Source: Arthrobacter alkaliphilus (GTDB lineage: Bacteria; Actinomycetota; Actinomycetes; Actinomycetales; Micrococcaceae). Taken from it: a stretch of DNA of 64,000 nt. Below, in pieces: positions 1-11,017 of this stretch. The stretch spans positions 428,501 through 492,500 of the forward strand of contig NZ_JAKEEC010000001.1 of the NCBI RefSeq assembly GCF_021483235.1, given 5' to 3'. A program made the translations under genes and the position numbers. Each line of letters opens with the position of its first letter. Within the stretch, counting starts at the first letter, position 1. The notes beneath the pieces are model-generated. The model did no database searches. It saw only the letters and a list, made by a program, of their open reading frames with translations, and was not told where the DNA came from.

Positions 1-216
1 GCCGCGGAACAGGTCATGGCCCTCCTGCGAGACCTCGCACACGTCGAAAATCTGGCCGTCGCGGCTGTGCTGCACCAGCCTGATCTCGCCCTGCGGCACG
101 CAGACCGCTGCATCGGTTTGCTCCACGGCACCTTGGCCTTCGACCTGCCGTCGTCCGAGGTCGACGCTGCCCGGCTCGATGCCCTCTACGCTCCGGACCG
201 TGTGGCGGCGGCGTGA
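1..216 (+). CDS. phnC: Phosphonate ABC transporter ATP-binding protein, C-terminal end (partial)
   Basis: Only the last 71 codons lie in the window; the gene starts upstream. The visible part has the ABC-ATPase H-loop region (LHQPDLALRHADRC; the residues 'HQPDLA' are what PhnC proteins carry after the switch strand) followed by the short C-terminal helix. PhnC energises uptake of phosphonates through PhnE. Its TGA stop overlaps the GTG start of the permease by 4 bases (GTGA), a translational-coupling arrangement typical of phn operons. The Walker motifs are outside the window, so the call leans on the neighbour and on these residues. Confidence 0.75.
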   Translation, partial: AAEQVMALLRDLAHVENLAVAAVLHQPDLALRHADRCIGLLHGTLAFDLPSSEVDAARLDALYAPDRVAAA

Positions 217-1025
217 GCGTTCAAACCCGTACATTTCCCATCCGCCCGAAGCAGCCCCTGCGGTGGATCGCGACGGCGGTGGCCGTCGCCGCCGTCGTCG
301 TCCTCCACGCGCTGGCCATCCAAGGGACCGGGTTCCAGCCCGGACTTTTGGTGGACGGCTGGAAAGGCATGGCCGCATTCGTGGCCGACGCGTTTCCACC
401 CGACCTCAGCTGGGACAAGACCGTCCGGCCCGGGCTTGAGGCAACCCTCGTGACGCTCTGGATCGGGCTCCTCGGAACGACGTTCTCTGTTCCGTCCGCC
501 CTTCTTCTCGCGGTACTGGCGTCGAGGAGCACGGCTCCGCACCGGCTCGTCTACCAAGGGGCCCGCGCGGTTCTGTCCTTCTTCCGTGCCGTGCCGGACA
601 TTGTCTTCGCGCTGATCTTCGTCACCGCGGTGGGCCTCGGCCCGTTTGCCGGCGTGCTGGCCTTGATCTGCCACAACACGGGCGTGATGGGCAAGCTATG
701 GGCCGAGTCCATGGAAGAGAGCGACGCCGGTCCGCAGGAGGCGCTGCGCACTGCCGGCGCCAATCGGATCCAGCAGGTTGCCAACGCCACGCTGCCCATG
801 GTGGTGCCCCAGTTCATCGGCCTGCTGCTCTACCGCTTCGACGTGAACGTGCGTTCATCACTGGTCCTGGGACTGGTGGGAGCTGGCGGCATCGGGCTGC
901 TGATCAACCAGTCCATCAAGTCGTTCCGCTTCGACGCAATGCTGACCCACATCATCATTGTGCTGATCCTGATCATCGTGGTGGACCAGTTCTCCGCCTG
1001 GGTCCGCCGTAAGCTGGCAGCCTAG
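213..1025 (+). CDS. phnE: Phosphonate ABC transporter permease
   Basis: A 270-aa inner-membrane permease with about six hydrophobic segments. The N-terminus (residues 20-40) is the first membrane helix; the binding-protein-dependent transport signature lies around residues 165-185, where EALRTAGANRIQQ corresponds to the EAA loop that docks onto the ATPase. It ends with a hydrophobic helix near residues 245-260. The GTG start overlaps the phnC stop, which fixes the start. PhnE imports phosphonates or phosphite together with PhnC and a periplasmic-type PhnD that must lie upstream. The following flavoenzyme may act on the imported compound, which is inference. Confidence 0.85.
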   Translation: MSVQTRTFPIRPKQPLRWIATAVAVAAVVVLHALAIQGTGFQPGLLVDGWKGMAAFVADAFPPDLSWDKTVRPGLEATLVTLWIGLLGTTFSVPSALLLAVLASRSTAPHRLVYQGARAVLSFFRAVPDIVFALIFVTAVGLGPFAGVLALICHNTGVMGKLWAESMEESDAGPQEALRTAGANRIQQVANATLPMVVPQFIGLLLYRFDVNVRSSLVLGLVGAGGIGLLINQSIKSFRFDAMLTHIIIVLILIIVVDQFSAWVRRKLAA

Positions 1026-1053
1026 CCATTCAGGGTTGGTGCGGAAGGACAGG

Positions 1054-2169
1054 ATGGGTGAATCCAGGATGGATGTTGACGTCGTCGTAGTCGGCGGAGG
1101 CGCAATGGGATCGGCTGCCGCGTGGCAACTCGCACTCCGAGGACGATCGGTGGTCCTCCTGGAACAGTTCGAGGAAGGGCACCACATGGGCGCGTCCCAT
1201 GGCGCGACGCGCAACTTCAACACGGCCTACGCGGAAGACGACTACCTGGCCCTGGTCAGCGAAGCCAGGAAACTCTGGGACGGGCTCGCAGAGGAGACCG
1301 AAACGCGATTGTTGGATCTTGTGGGGCTGGCCAACCACGGAAATGTTGGCCGCCTTCGGGAAGTTCGCGCAGCGCATGCGGAGCGGGGCATCGAAAGCTA
1401 CTTCATCTCCGCCAAGGAGGCGTCAGGGCGTTGGGCGGGCATGGTGTTCCGCAGCGATGTTCTCTTCGTGCCGGAAGCGGGCCGGGTCCGGGCGGCCGAC
1501 GCCCTGAGGGCGCTGCGCGCATCGGCCGAGGCGCATGGTGCACGATTCACCTATTCCACCCCTGTCCGGGACATCCGCGTCCTCGGCGACGATCGCGCCG
1601 TCGTCGTGACCGATTCTGTGGACATCACGGCGCGCCGGGTAGTCGTCACGGTGGGCGCTTGGACCAGCAAGCTCCTCGGTGCGCACGTGCCACTCCCCCG
1701 GTTAGTGGTCACCCAGGAGCAGCCAGCCCACTTCACACCCACCGACGGTTCGCAGCTCTGGCCGAGCTTCAACCATGCCCCGGACCCCGGCGATCCCCGC
1801 GACGACTATTGGTACAGCCCCGTCTATGGGATGCTCACGCCGGGCGAAGGGGTCAAGGCGGGGTGGCATGGCGCAGGTCCGGTCACCGATCCTGATGCCC
1901 GCACGTTTGAACCCGAGCCGGTTCAACTGGAGGCCCTTCGCCGCTACGCCCGCGAATGGCTGCCCGGAGTCGACGCCGAATCGGCGGTTCCCATCAGCTG
2001 CACCTACACCAGCACGGCCAACGAAGACTTCGTGCTCGACCGTTTTGGACCCCTTGTGGTCGGAGCCGGGTTCTCCGGGCACGGATTCAAGTTCACCCCG
2101 GCTATCGGCCGCGTACTTGCCGATCTGGTCGATGGGATCGACGCGCCGCGCCGCTTTCGCCCCGCTTAA
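1054..2169 (+). CDS. FAD-dependent amine oxidase, monomeric sarcosine oxidase/N-methyltryptophan oxidase family
   Basis: A 371-aa flavoprotein. The N-terminal Rossmann dinucleotide-binding motif VVVGGGAMGSAAAW is at residues 10-25, followed by the family motif GASHGATRNF (compare SHHGDTR in monomeric sarcosine oxidase). Near residue 316 the segment SCTYTSTANEDFVLD aligns with the family motif whose Cys carries covalent 8alpha-S-cysteinyl FAD, and GAGFSGHGFKF follows. Expected chemistry is oxidative removal of an amine or N-methyl group with O2, releasing H2O2. The ATG at 1054 is preferred because GGAAGGA lies just upstream; ATG 1069 is an alternative. Closeness to phnCE suggests an amino- or N-methyl-phosphonate as substrate, but that is inference. 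Confidence 0.8.
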   Translation: MGESRMDVDVVVVGGGAMGSAAAWQLALRGRSVVLLEQFEEGHHMGASHGATRNFNTAYAEDDYLALVSEARKLWDGLAEETETRLLDLVGLANHGNVGRLREVRAAHAERGIESYFISAKEASGRWAGMVFRSDVLFVPEAGRVRAADALRALRASAEAHGARFTYSTPVRDIRVLGDDRAVVVTDSVDITARRVVVTVGAWTSKLLGAHVPLPRLVVTQEQPAHFTPTDGSQLWPSFNHAPDPGDPRDDYWYSPVYGMLTPGEGVKAGWHGAGPVTDPDARTFEPEPVQLEALRRYAREWLPGVDAESAVPISCTYTSTANEDFVLDRFGPLVVGAGFSGHGFKFTPAIGRVLADLVDGIDAPRRFRPA

Positions 2170-2173
2170 ATGC

Positions 2174-2233
2174 AGCTGGCTCGCAGTTGTTGTCGTTATG
2201 ACCTCTCAAAACGACAACAACTACGAGCCAGTT
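2174..2233. repeat. Long inverted repeat between convergent genes (23-24 bp arms)
   Basis: Bases 2174-2197 pair with 2210-2233 with a single C/A mismatch (2184/2223) and one G-T pair, leaving a 12-base loop. The arm reads GCTGGCTCG-C-AGTTGTTGTCGTT. It fills the gap between the flavoenzyme gene and icd, which converge here. Such a stem would work as a bidirectional terminator, though there is no strong U-run on either side, so a REP-like repeat unit is equally possible. Confidence 0.7.
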
Positions 2234-2247
2234 AGCTGGGTGCGAAG

Positions 2248-4512
<2,265 letters not shown>

Positions 4513-4676
4513 TTACCTGAGGGGGCAGGATTGGCGCGTACCGGGAAGGCCTCAAGCGGGCTTTGCACCGTCATACGGGGCCGAACCTTATGTACCTCCG
4601 CGCCAAATCGGAGTAGGTTCATTGCGTCAAACTGTGGCCGACGACACGTGGCCGCCAAACGATTGGCAGGACAATC

Positions 4677-5666
4677 ATGACAAAGAAACCACTCCCCATC
4701 ACTGGTCTCCTGAGCCTCATTACCTCCGCCGTTTTGACCGTCTGTGCCGCTGGAGGGGCGGCAGCCGCAACACCTACTGCGGTTTCGAGCTTCGCAGCGC
4801 CTGGGACGCAGCAGCTCGTCAGCCTGGCGACAACCACCACCGACCCCACGGGGTTCTGGACTCCCGAAAGAATGCAAGCGGCCATCCCCGGCGATGTCCT
4901 TGCCGGCAAAGCCCTCGCACGAGGGGGCACCTCCGGCACTGCCAGCGGTACGGTCGAAACCGGCCCGCCGGTGAAGATCGCCAGCGCCAAGAGCAACAGC
5001 ACGAGCCTGCACCAGGACGAAGACCCGATTGACCACGTCGGCAAGGTCTTCTTCACCATGGGCGCCTTCGCCTACGTCTGCTCCGGCAACGTCGTCGTAT
5101 CGGACAACGACAGCACCGTGGCCACCGCGGGCCACTGCGTCAACGAGGGGCCAGGAGCCTTTGTCAAGAACTTCGTGTTCGTTCCGGCCTATCTCAACGG
5201 CAAGGCTCCTTACGGCATCTGGCCTGCCAAAGCCCTCTACACCACGCCCCAGTGGCGCACCGCGGGCGACATCCGCTACGACACGGGCTTCGCGGTTACT
5301 GCCACAGTGAACGGCAAGCACTTGGCCGACGTCGTTGGCGCGTCCGGCGTGGAATTCAACCAGGACCGGGGGCTCAGCTACAAGGCCTTCGGCTACCCTG
5401 CCGCGCCGCCGTTCGACGGGCAATCGCTTAAGAGCTGCTCCGGTGATGCCACCGATGACCCCATCAATCCACAGTTCAAGGCGCAGGGCATTCCCTGCGA
5501 TATGACCGGTGGATCATCGGGCGGACCCTGGATGGAGGATTCCGGCTGGGATTCGTACCAAAACTCCATCACCAGCTACGGCTACCCCGGCGGCCCGGCT
5601 GTGATCTACGGGCCTTATTGGGGCTCCGTCATCCGGGATGCGTACGAGCTGGCGTCCACGTCCTAG
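4677..5666 (+). CDS. Secreted trypsin-like/V8-like serine protease
   Basis: A 329-aa exported protein. Residues 1-31 form a Sec signal peptide (basic MTKK, hydrophobic core, AAA cleavage region). A propeptide-like Ser/Thr-rich stretch follows to about residue 115. The chymotrypsin-fold triad can be read as His153 (VATAGHC), Asp202 (RYDTGFAV) and Ser281 (GGSSGGPW). Two cysteine pairs (Cys135/Cys154 and Cys254/Cys274) are placed to form the usual disulfides near the His and Ser. It probably degrades extracellular protein for nutrition. It is monocistronic, ends in a strong hairpin terminator, and shares an upstream region of about 210 bp with the divergent icd gene. Confidence 0.88.
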   Translation: MTKKPLPITGLLSLITSAVLTVCAAGGAAAATPTAVSSFAAPGTQQLVSLATTTTDPTGFWTPERMQAAIPGDVLAGKALARGGTSGTASGTVETGPPVKIASAKSNSTSLHQDEDPIDHVGKVFFTMGAFAYVCSGNVVVSDNDSTVATAGHCVNEGPGAFVKNFVFVPAYLNGKAPYGIWPAKALYTTPQWRTAGDIRYDTGFAVTATVNGKHLADVVGASGVEFNQDRGLSYKAFGYPAAPPFDGQSLKSCSGDATDDPINPQFKAQGIPCDMTGGSSGGPWMEDSGWDSYQNSITSYGYPGGPAVIYGPYWGSVIRDAYELASTS

Positions 5667-5683
5667 GTCTTCCGGCACCCCCC

Positions 5684-5798
5684 AGGGACATGCCCCCTGT
5701 TCGTGCCGAGGACTGGACATATTGCGAAGATGCCCAGTCCTGACCATCAAAAATGGACATGTCCTCCCGGGCAGGGAGGACATGTCCATTTTTTGCTG
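5684..5798. repeat. GGACATGTCC-type palindromic repeat, copy 1, including a 20-bp hairpin terminator
   Basis: The gap between the protease (+) and purH (-) holds several GGACAT units. Bases 5749-5768 pair perfectly with 5774-5793 (20-bp stem, 5-base loop); the stem has an A5 run at its left foot and a T run at its right foot, so it can terminate transcription from both sides. A second related element lies at 10873-11010 between the MFS gene and purN; the two share CATGCCCCCTG, GGACATAT and TGGACATGTCC. This looks like an interspersed repeat family used at convergent gene ends. Confidence 0.8.
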
Positions 5799-5810
5799 GA
5801 GCGGGTGGAC

Positions 5811-7481
5811 CTAGTGGAAGAAGTGCCTTGCCCCGGTGAAGTACATCGTGATGCCGGCGGCGTTGGCTGCGGCAATGACTTCCTCATCGCGCACTGAACC
5901 ACCAGGCTGGACAACCGCGCGGACACCGGCGTCGATCAGAATCTGGAGGCCATCGGCGAACGGGAAGAACGCGTCGGAAGCGGCCACGGCACCACGGGCA
6001 CGCTCGGGCGCGCTGGTGGCGGAGGTGTTTGACGCGCCGCCGGCACCTTCGACGTCGGACTCCACCTGAACGCCCAAGGTGTTGGCGCGCTCAACCGCCA
6101 GTTTGCACGAGTCCAGGCGGTTGACCTGCCCCATGCCGATGCCAACTGCGGCACCGTTGTTGGCGAGCAGGATCGCGTTGGACTTGGCGGCGCGGCAAGC
6201 GGTCCACGCGAAGGCGAGGTCGGCCAGCGTGGCATCATCTGCAGCTTCGCCCGCGGCGAGGGTCCAGTTGGCCGGGTTGTCGCCGTCGGCGTCCACCTTG
6301 TCGGCTTCCTGGACCAGGACGCCGCCGGAGACCTGGCGGATCTCGGTCGGGTAGCGGCCGTAGCCGTCCGGGAGTGCCAGCAGGCGGATGTTCTTCTTCT
6401 TGGACAGGATTTCAACGGCTTCCGGCTCGAAGCCCGGGGCAATGACAACCTCGGTGAAGATCCCGGCCACGGTTTGTGCCATACCCGCGGTGACAATGCT
6501 GTTGGCCGCGATGACGCCGCCGAAAGCGGACACCGGATCGCAAGCGTGGGCCTTCGCGTGGGCGTCGGCGATGGGGTCGGCGGCATCGGCCGAACCGACG
6601 GCCACACCGCATGGGTTCGCGTGTTTGATGATGGCGACGGCCGGCTCGGAGAAATCGAACGCGGCACGGAGCGCGGCATCGGCGTCGACGAAGTTGTTAT
6701 AGCTCATGGCCTTGCCGTGCAGCTGGTCGGCCTGGGCGATGCCCGCCGGCGCGGCCTTGTCCACATAAAGTGCGGCCTGCTGGTGCGGGTTCTCGCCGTA
6801 GCGAAGCACCTCGGAGCGTTCCAGGGCCAGGCCGGCATAGGCGGGCCAGTCGATGACGCCGTCGCCGTCTTCATCGAGGAACTGGCTGGCAGTCCAGATA
6901 GCAACCGCGGTGTCGTAGCTTGCTGTGTGCGCGAAAGCCTTGGCCGCGAGGCGACGGCGGGTCTTCAGGTCAAAACCACCGGCAGCGGCCGCTTCGACCA
7001 CCTGACCATAGAACGAAGGGTCGACCACGATCGCGACGGCGGCATGGTTCTTCGCGGCCGAGCGCACCATCGCGGGGCCTCCGATGTCGATCTGCTCGAC
7101 GACGTCGTCCTGCGCGGCGCCGGAGCGGACGGTCTCCACGAAGGGGTAGAGATTGACCACCACGAGGTCGAAGGGCTCGATCTCCATCTTGGCCAGCGTC
7201 TCCATGTGGGCAGGAACGCGGCGGTCCGCGAGGATGCCGCCGTGCACCCGCGGGTGCAGGGTCTTGACCCGGCCATCGAGCATCTCCGGGGAACCGGTGA
7301 CTTCTTCGACTTCCTTGACCGGAATGCCGGCTGCGGCGATCTTCTTCGCGGTGGAACCGGTGGAGACAATGGCGACTCCTGCTGCATGCAGGCCCCTCGC
7401 GAGCTCCTCCAGCCCCGTCTTGTCGTAAACCGAGATCAGTGCACGGCGGATGGGAACACGGTCAAGCTGCGTCAAGCTCAC
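5811..7481 (-). CDS. purH: Bifunctional AICAR transformylase/IMP cyclohydrolase
   Basis: A 556-aa enzyme for the last two steps of de novo IMP synthesis: formyl transfer from 10-formyl-THF to AICAR, then ring closure. The N-terminal MGS-like cyclohydrolase domain begins [20 protein letters not shown] and includes [20 protein letters not shown]. The transformylase domain holds the catalytic Lys-His pair in [14 protein letters not shown] and ends in GARHFFH. The reading frame is open upstream to 8687, but the family N-terminus and the RBS GGAGAC place the start at GTG 7481. In other actinobacteria purH directly follows purN; here a plus-strand cassette separates them. Confidence 0.95.
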   Translation of the reverse strand: MSLTQLDRVPIRRALISVYDKTGLEELARGLHAAGVAIVSTGSTAKKIAAAGIPVKEVEEVTGSPEMLDGRVKTLHPRVHGGILADRRVPAHMETLAKMEIEPFDLVVVNLYPFVETVRSGAAQDDVVEQIDIGGPAMVRSAAKNHAAVAIVVDPSFYGQVVEAAAAGGFDLKTRRRLAAKAFAHTASYDTAVAIWTASQFLDEDGDGVIDWPAYAGLALERSEVLRYGENPHQQAALYVDKAAPAGIAQADQLHGKAMSYNNFVDADAALRAAFDFSEPAVAIIKHANPCGVAVGSADAADPIADAHAKAHACDPVSAFGGVIAANSIVTAGMAQTVAGIFTEVVIAPGFEPEAVEILSKKKNIRLLALPDGYGRYPTEIRQVSGGVLVQEADKVDADGDNPANWTLAAGEAADDATLADLAFAWTACRAAKSNAILLANNGAAVGIGMGQVNRLDSCKLAVERANTLGVQVESDVEGAGGASNTSATSAPERARGAVAASDAFFPFADGLQILIDAGVRAVVQPGGSVRDEEVIAAANAAGITMYFTGARHFFH

Positions 7482-7601
7482 AAAAGTCTCCGTCTTATAT
7501 CGCGGGATTGCGCGGTTGCTGGGGATACGCACGAGTTTATCGCGTTGTGGCTCCCCTTCGTTTTTTGAGACGTGGGGTCGCCCACGGCATATGGTTGGGC
7601 C

Positions 7602-8540
7602 ATGGATTCCGAGGATGTGATTCTGGTCGCCGACATCGGCAAGAGCCGGTGCCGGGTTGAACTCCGGCGGGGCGATGACGTGTTGGGCTCGGCGGACCAG
7701 CATGGCTTCCCCGGCCTGGGCATGGACAACGGCGCAGGGCACGCCTTCGAGTTGCTCGCTGACACCGCCGCCATGCTGCCGCGGGGGCTTCCGGCAGCAT
7801 TCCCGGAAGGTCCGTTGCGGGGAATCGGCGCCGCCGTCGCCGGGGTCGAGGCCTCCGCGGCCAACTCGCACGAACTCGCCGTCCTGCTTTCGGAGCGCTT
7901 CAAGGTTCCGGCCGCCGTTCTTTCGGACGCTACCGCCGCCCAACTCGGCGCCCTGGGCGGCGCAACCGGGACGGTGCTTATTGTCGGCACAGGCGCGGTC
8001 GCCTTCCGCTTCGACGACGCCGGAACCCTCCATCGTGCCGACGGGTGGGGACCACTTTTGGGCGATCGCGGAAGCGGCCGCTGGATCGGCCAGCAGGGCC
8101 TTGTGGCCGCACTGCAAGCGCACGACGGTGGGACGGCCACGTCGTTGCTTGGCGCGGCGGCCGCACTGGCCGGCTCGCCCGCGCAGCTCCCGGCGTGGCT
8201 CGCCGCCTCCGACAACCCGGCCCGGACTATGGCCCGTTTCGCCCCCGTGGTCCTGACTGAAGCGGCGGCGGGAGACGCCGTCGCCCGCGGGATTGTGGAC
8301 GAAGCGTGCAGGCTTCTCGTGAACACGGTGGCCCTCGCCGCCGGCGACACGAAGCAGGTGGCGTTGCTCGGCGGCGTCGTGACATCGGAGTTCTTCAGCG
8401 GGCTCTTGCACAACGCCCTCGCTTCGGCTGGGATTGAGGTGGTTGCGGCACTCGGCGACGGCATGGACGGGGCCGCCCTCGCAGCGCACCGCCGCGGGCT
8501 CCTCCAGGAAAGGTACATTCACCGTGACGGAACAGCCTGA
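7602..8540 (+). CDS. BadF/BadG/BcrA/BcrD-type ATPase, probable GlcNAc/MurNAc kinase
   Basis: A 312-aa protein of the ASKHA kinase fold. Phosphate-1 loop: [13 protein letters not shown] near residues 8-20; phosphate-2: [12 protein letters not shown] around residues 128-139; the segment [18 protein letters not shown] is typical of bacterial N-acetylglucosamine kinases of the BadF/BadG group, which includes MurK. It overlaps the murQ start by 17 bases, so the two are co-translated. A kinase making MurNAc-6-phosphate from free MurNAc immediately before MurQ is the natural reading, though GlcNAc kinase activity is also expected of this family. The ATG at 7602 begins [13 protein letters not shown]; an upstream in-frame GTG at 7572 adds only ten unconvincing residues. 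Confidence 0.75.
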   Translation: MDSEDVILVADIGKSRCRVELRRGDDVLGSADQHGFPGLGMDNGAGHAFELLADTAAMLPRGLPAAFPEGPLRGIGAAVAGVEASAANSHELAVLLSERFKVPAAVLSDATAAQLGALGGATGTVLIVGTGAVAFRFDDAGTLHRADGWGPLLGDRGSGRWIGQQGLVAALQAHDGGTATSLLGAAAALAGSPAQLPAWLAASDNPARTMARFAPVVLTEAAAGDAVARGIVDEACRLLVNTVALAAGDTKQVALLGGVVTSEFFSGLLHNALASAGIEVVAALGDGMDGAALAAHRRGLLQERYIHRDGTA

Positions 8541-9498
8541 CGCCTCTTCCCCTGCTTCATCCGGTTCCATAGGGGGCGACCCGCTGGAGAAACTCCGTTC
8601 CGAGCTCGAGGGCCTGCAAACCGAAGCGGCGTCGCCCGCCCTCAAGGACTTGGACACCATGGGCACGGCCGAGCTGGTCGCTGCCATGAACGAGCAGAAC
8701 CGAGGCGTTCCGGCCGCCGTCGAGCAAGCCAGCGAAGAGATCGCCGCAGTGGTGGACGCCGTTACGGAGCGCCTTTCCCGCGGCGGCAGGCTGCTCTACG
8801 TCGGCGCCGGAACGGCAGGGCGGCTCGGAATCTTGGACGCGAGCGAATGCCCGCCCACCTTCGGCACTCCCCCGGGTCTCGTCGTCGGGATCATCGCGGG
8901 CGGCACCCAGGCCATCCAGAAACCGGTGGAATACGCCGAGGACAACGCCACCGCCGGGGCCCGGGACCTGCACGACATCAGCGTGACCGAGGCCGACGCC
9001 GTCGTCGGAATCTCTGCCTCAGGCCGCACCCCTTACGTGATCGGCGCCCTTGAGGAGGCCCGCAGCCGCGGGGCGTTCACAGCGTCGCTCGCCTGCAACC
9101 ACGACTCACCGATCAGCAAACTGGCGGATGTCGCAATCGACGTCGTGGTCGGTCCGGAATTCGTTGCCGGTTCCACGCGACTGAAGGCCGGCACTGCTCA
9201 AAAACTTGTCCTCAACATGATCAGCACGCTCACCATGGTCAAGCTCGGGAAGACCTACGGAAACCTGATGGTCGATCTGCGGGCAACCAACAACAAACTT
9301 CTCGCACGGTCCCAACGGACTATCCAACACGCCACGGGCGTGGACGCGGAGACGGCGATCCGTGCTCTGGATTCCGTCGGCGGATCGGTCAAGGCGGCCA
9401 TCCTTGTCATCCTGACGGGGATCGATCCGGGGCAGGCAAAGAGCGCTTTGGATGAGGCCGGTGGGTTCCTGCGAAAGGCGATCGAGAAGCACGGATAG
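8524..9498 (+). CDS. murQ: N-acetylmuramic acid 6-phosphate etherase
   Basis: A 324-aa cytoplasmic lyase of the SIS-domain family that cleaves the lactyl ether of MurNAc-6-P to give GlcNAc-6-P and D-lactate. The signature [20 protein letters not shown] is at residues 92-111; Glu108 and the Glu in VEYAEDN (about 139) correspond to the two acid/base glutamates of the E. coli enzyme. SASGRTPYV is the sugar-phosphate-binding loop. The GTG at 8524 is preceded by AGGAAAGG and lies inside the kinase 3' end. The downstream MFS carrier starts 21 bases later. No RpiR-type regulator is next to it, unlike the enterobacterial mur locus. Confidence 0.93.
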   Translation: MTEQPDASSPASSGSIGGDPLEKLRSELEGLQTEAASPALKDLDTMGTAELVAAMNEQNRGVPAAVEQASEEIAAVVDAVTERLSRGGRLLYVGAGTAGRLGILDASECPPTFGTPPGLVVGIIAGGTQAIQKPVEYAEDNATAGARDLHDISVTEADAVVGISASGRTPYVIGALEEARSRGAFTASLACNHDSPISKLADVAIDVVVGPEFVAGSTRLKAGTAQKLVLNMISTLTMVKLGKTYGNLMVDLRATNNKLLARSQRTIQHATGVDAETAIRALDSVGGSVKAAILVILTGIDPGQAKSALDEAGGFLRKAIEKHG

Positions 9499-9518
9499 AG
9501 TTTCCCCAGGAGGGGAAA

Positions 9519-10871
9519 ATGAATACTTACACAACCGTGCCCAGCGGCGAACAGGTTGTCCAGGAACTGCCGTGGAGGTGGAAGGTCCAGGGCAGGATCT
9601 TCCTGATCGGCGGCCTCGGCTTCATGTTCGATGCCTGGGATGTGACCCTCAACGGCATCCTCATACCGTTGCTTTCAAAGCACTGGTCCCTCCAGCCCGC
9701 CGACGCCGGATGGATAGGCACCGCCAATCTGGTCGGTATGGCCTTGGGTGCTTTCGTCTGGGGCACCATCGCGGACACGATCGGCCGGAAGCGGGCATTC
9801 ACCGCTACTCTGCTGGTCTTCTCCCTCTTCACGGTGCTCGGTGCGTTTGCCCCGGACATCGTTTGGTTCTGCGTATTCCGGTTCGTGGCCGGTTTCGGGC
9901 TGGGCGGCTGCATTCCGGTGGACTACGCGCTGGTCGGTGAATTCACTCCACGGAAGCAGCGCGGCAAGGTGCTTACGGCCATGGACGGTTGGTGGCCCGT
10001 AGGTGCTGCCTTGTGTGGATTCCTTTCGGCCGGACTGGTCGCTGCCTTCGCAGACTGGCGGCTGACGATGCTCGTCATGGTGTTGCCTGCCTTGCTGGTG
10101 TTCTGGGTCAGGCGGAGCGTGCCCGAATCCCCGCTCTTCCTCATCCGCAAGGGCCGCCGCCAGGAGGCCGCCGACGTGATCGACAGTCTTGTCCTGGCCA
10201 CAGGGGCTGAGCCGCGCGCCTACAGCCTGCCCGCCCCGGAAGGCGCGCCCCGCCTCTCCGCCGGCAGCGCCTGGCAGCAGTTGCGACGCATCTGGCAGTT
10301 CAACTGGAAGATCACGACGGCGGCCTGGGCCCTGTTTTTCAGCATCCTTCTGGTCTACTACTTGAGCTTGACGTGGATGCCGCGGATCCTGATCGGCGCC
10401 GGGTTCGAGGAGTACAAGGCCTTCGTGACGACAGCCGGGATGGCCGGCGTCGGGCTCCTGGGCGTCGTGGTCGCGGCGGTGCTGGTGGAGCAGGTGGGCC
10501 GCAAATGGATCCTGGCCATCACCGGACCGCTGTCCGCGTTGACACTTGTGATCGTGTCATTAGTAGTGGACATCCCTGACGCGGCCGTGTTCTGGCTCCT
10601 CGCGTACGGCTTCCTTATCCAGGTGGCCATTCCGGTGCTCTACACCTATGTTTCCGAGCTCTACCCCACCGAGCTCCGGGGCTCCGGCTTCGGGTGGGCC
10701 TCCACGTTCTCCCGGGTGGGTGCGGGGATCGGTCCGCTCGTCTTCGCCTCGTACTTCTGGCCCGAGCTTGGCCTGGCCACGTCGTTCGCCTTGGCTGGCG
10801 GGCTGATCGTGGTGGCTGTGCTGTGGATGGCGTTGTTTGCCCCGGAGACCAAGCAGCTCGACCTCGACTGA
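9519..10871 (+). CDS. MFS transporter, sugar/acid symporter type (candidate MurNAc importer)
   Basis: A 450-aa carrier with about 12 membrane segments. Between TM2 and TM3 it has GTIADTIGRKRAF (the MFS A motif), after TM4 PVDYALVGEFTPRKQRGK, and between TM8 and TM9 EQVGRKW, all as in the SV2/AAHS/sugar symporter branch. A strong RBS (CAGGAGGGG) precedes ATG 9519 and the gene follows murQ closely. The genetic context predicts transport of MurNAc or a muropeptide sugar, taking the role that PTS MurP has in E. coli; the family itself does not prove the substrate. Confidence 0.75.
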   Translation: MNTYTTVPSGEQVVQELPWRWKVQGRIFLIGGLGFMFDAWDVTLNGILIPLLSKHWSLQPADAGWIGTANLVGMALGAFVWGTIADTIGRKRAFTATLLVFSLFTVLGAFAPDIVWFCVFRFVAGFGLGGCIPVDYALVGEFTPRKQRGKVLTAMDGWWPVGAALCGFLSAGLVAAFADWRLTMLVMVLPALLVFWVRRSVPESPLFLIRKGRRQEAADVIDSLVLATGAEPRAYSLPAPEGAPRLSAGSAWQQLRRIWQFNWKITTAAWALFFSILLVYYLSLTWMPRILIGAGFEEYKAFVTTAGMAGVGLLGVVVAAVLVEQVGRKWILAITGPLSALTLVIVSLVVDIPDAAVFWLLAYGFLIQVAIPVLYTYVSELYPTELRGSGFGWASTFSRVGAGIGPLVFASYFWPELGLATSFALAGGLIVVAVLWMALFAPETKQLDLD

Positions 10872-10872
10872 G

Positions 10873-11010
10873 CATGCCCCCTGCCCACGACCAAGAGTGG
10901 ACATATCAGCAATATGTCCATCCTTCGCGGCCAACGGCGCGCATGTCCCGCGGAGGGCTCTGGACATGTCCATCAATGGCGGTCAAGAGTGGGCATGTCC
11001 CTAGGGGTGC
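10873..11010. repeat. GGACATGTCC-type palindromic repeat, copy 2
   Basis: Intergenic element between the MFS gene (+) and purN (-), convergent. It contains a hairpin TGGACATAT/ATATGTCCA (10898-10906 with 10912-10920, 5-base loop), a GGACATGTCC palindrome near 10963-10972 and a further GGGCATGTCC unit. It shares CATGCCCCCTG and GGACAT words with the element at 5684-5798. The likely job is bidirectional termination. The two copies bracket purH plus the MurNAc cassette. Confidence 0.7.
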
Positions 11011-11017
11011 GTGGGAT

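Noticed and set aside
7482..8687. Very long minus-strand frame extending purH upstream to 958 codons
   Set aside because: The extension is antisense to the kinase and murQ genes and has low-complexity residues; the PurH family N-terminus and RBS start at 7481.
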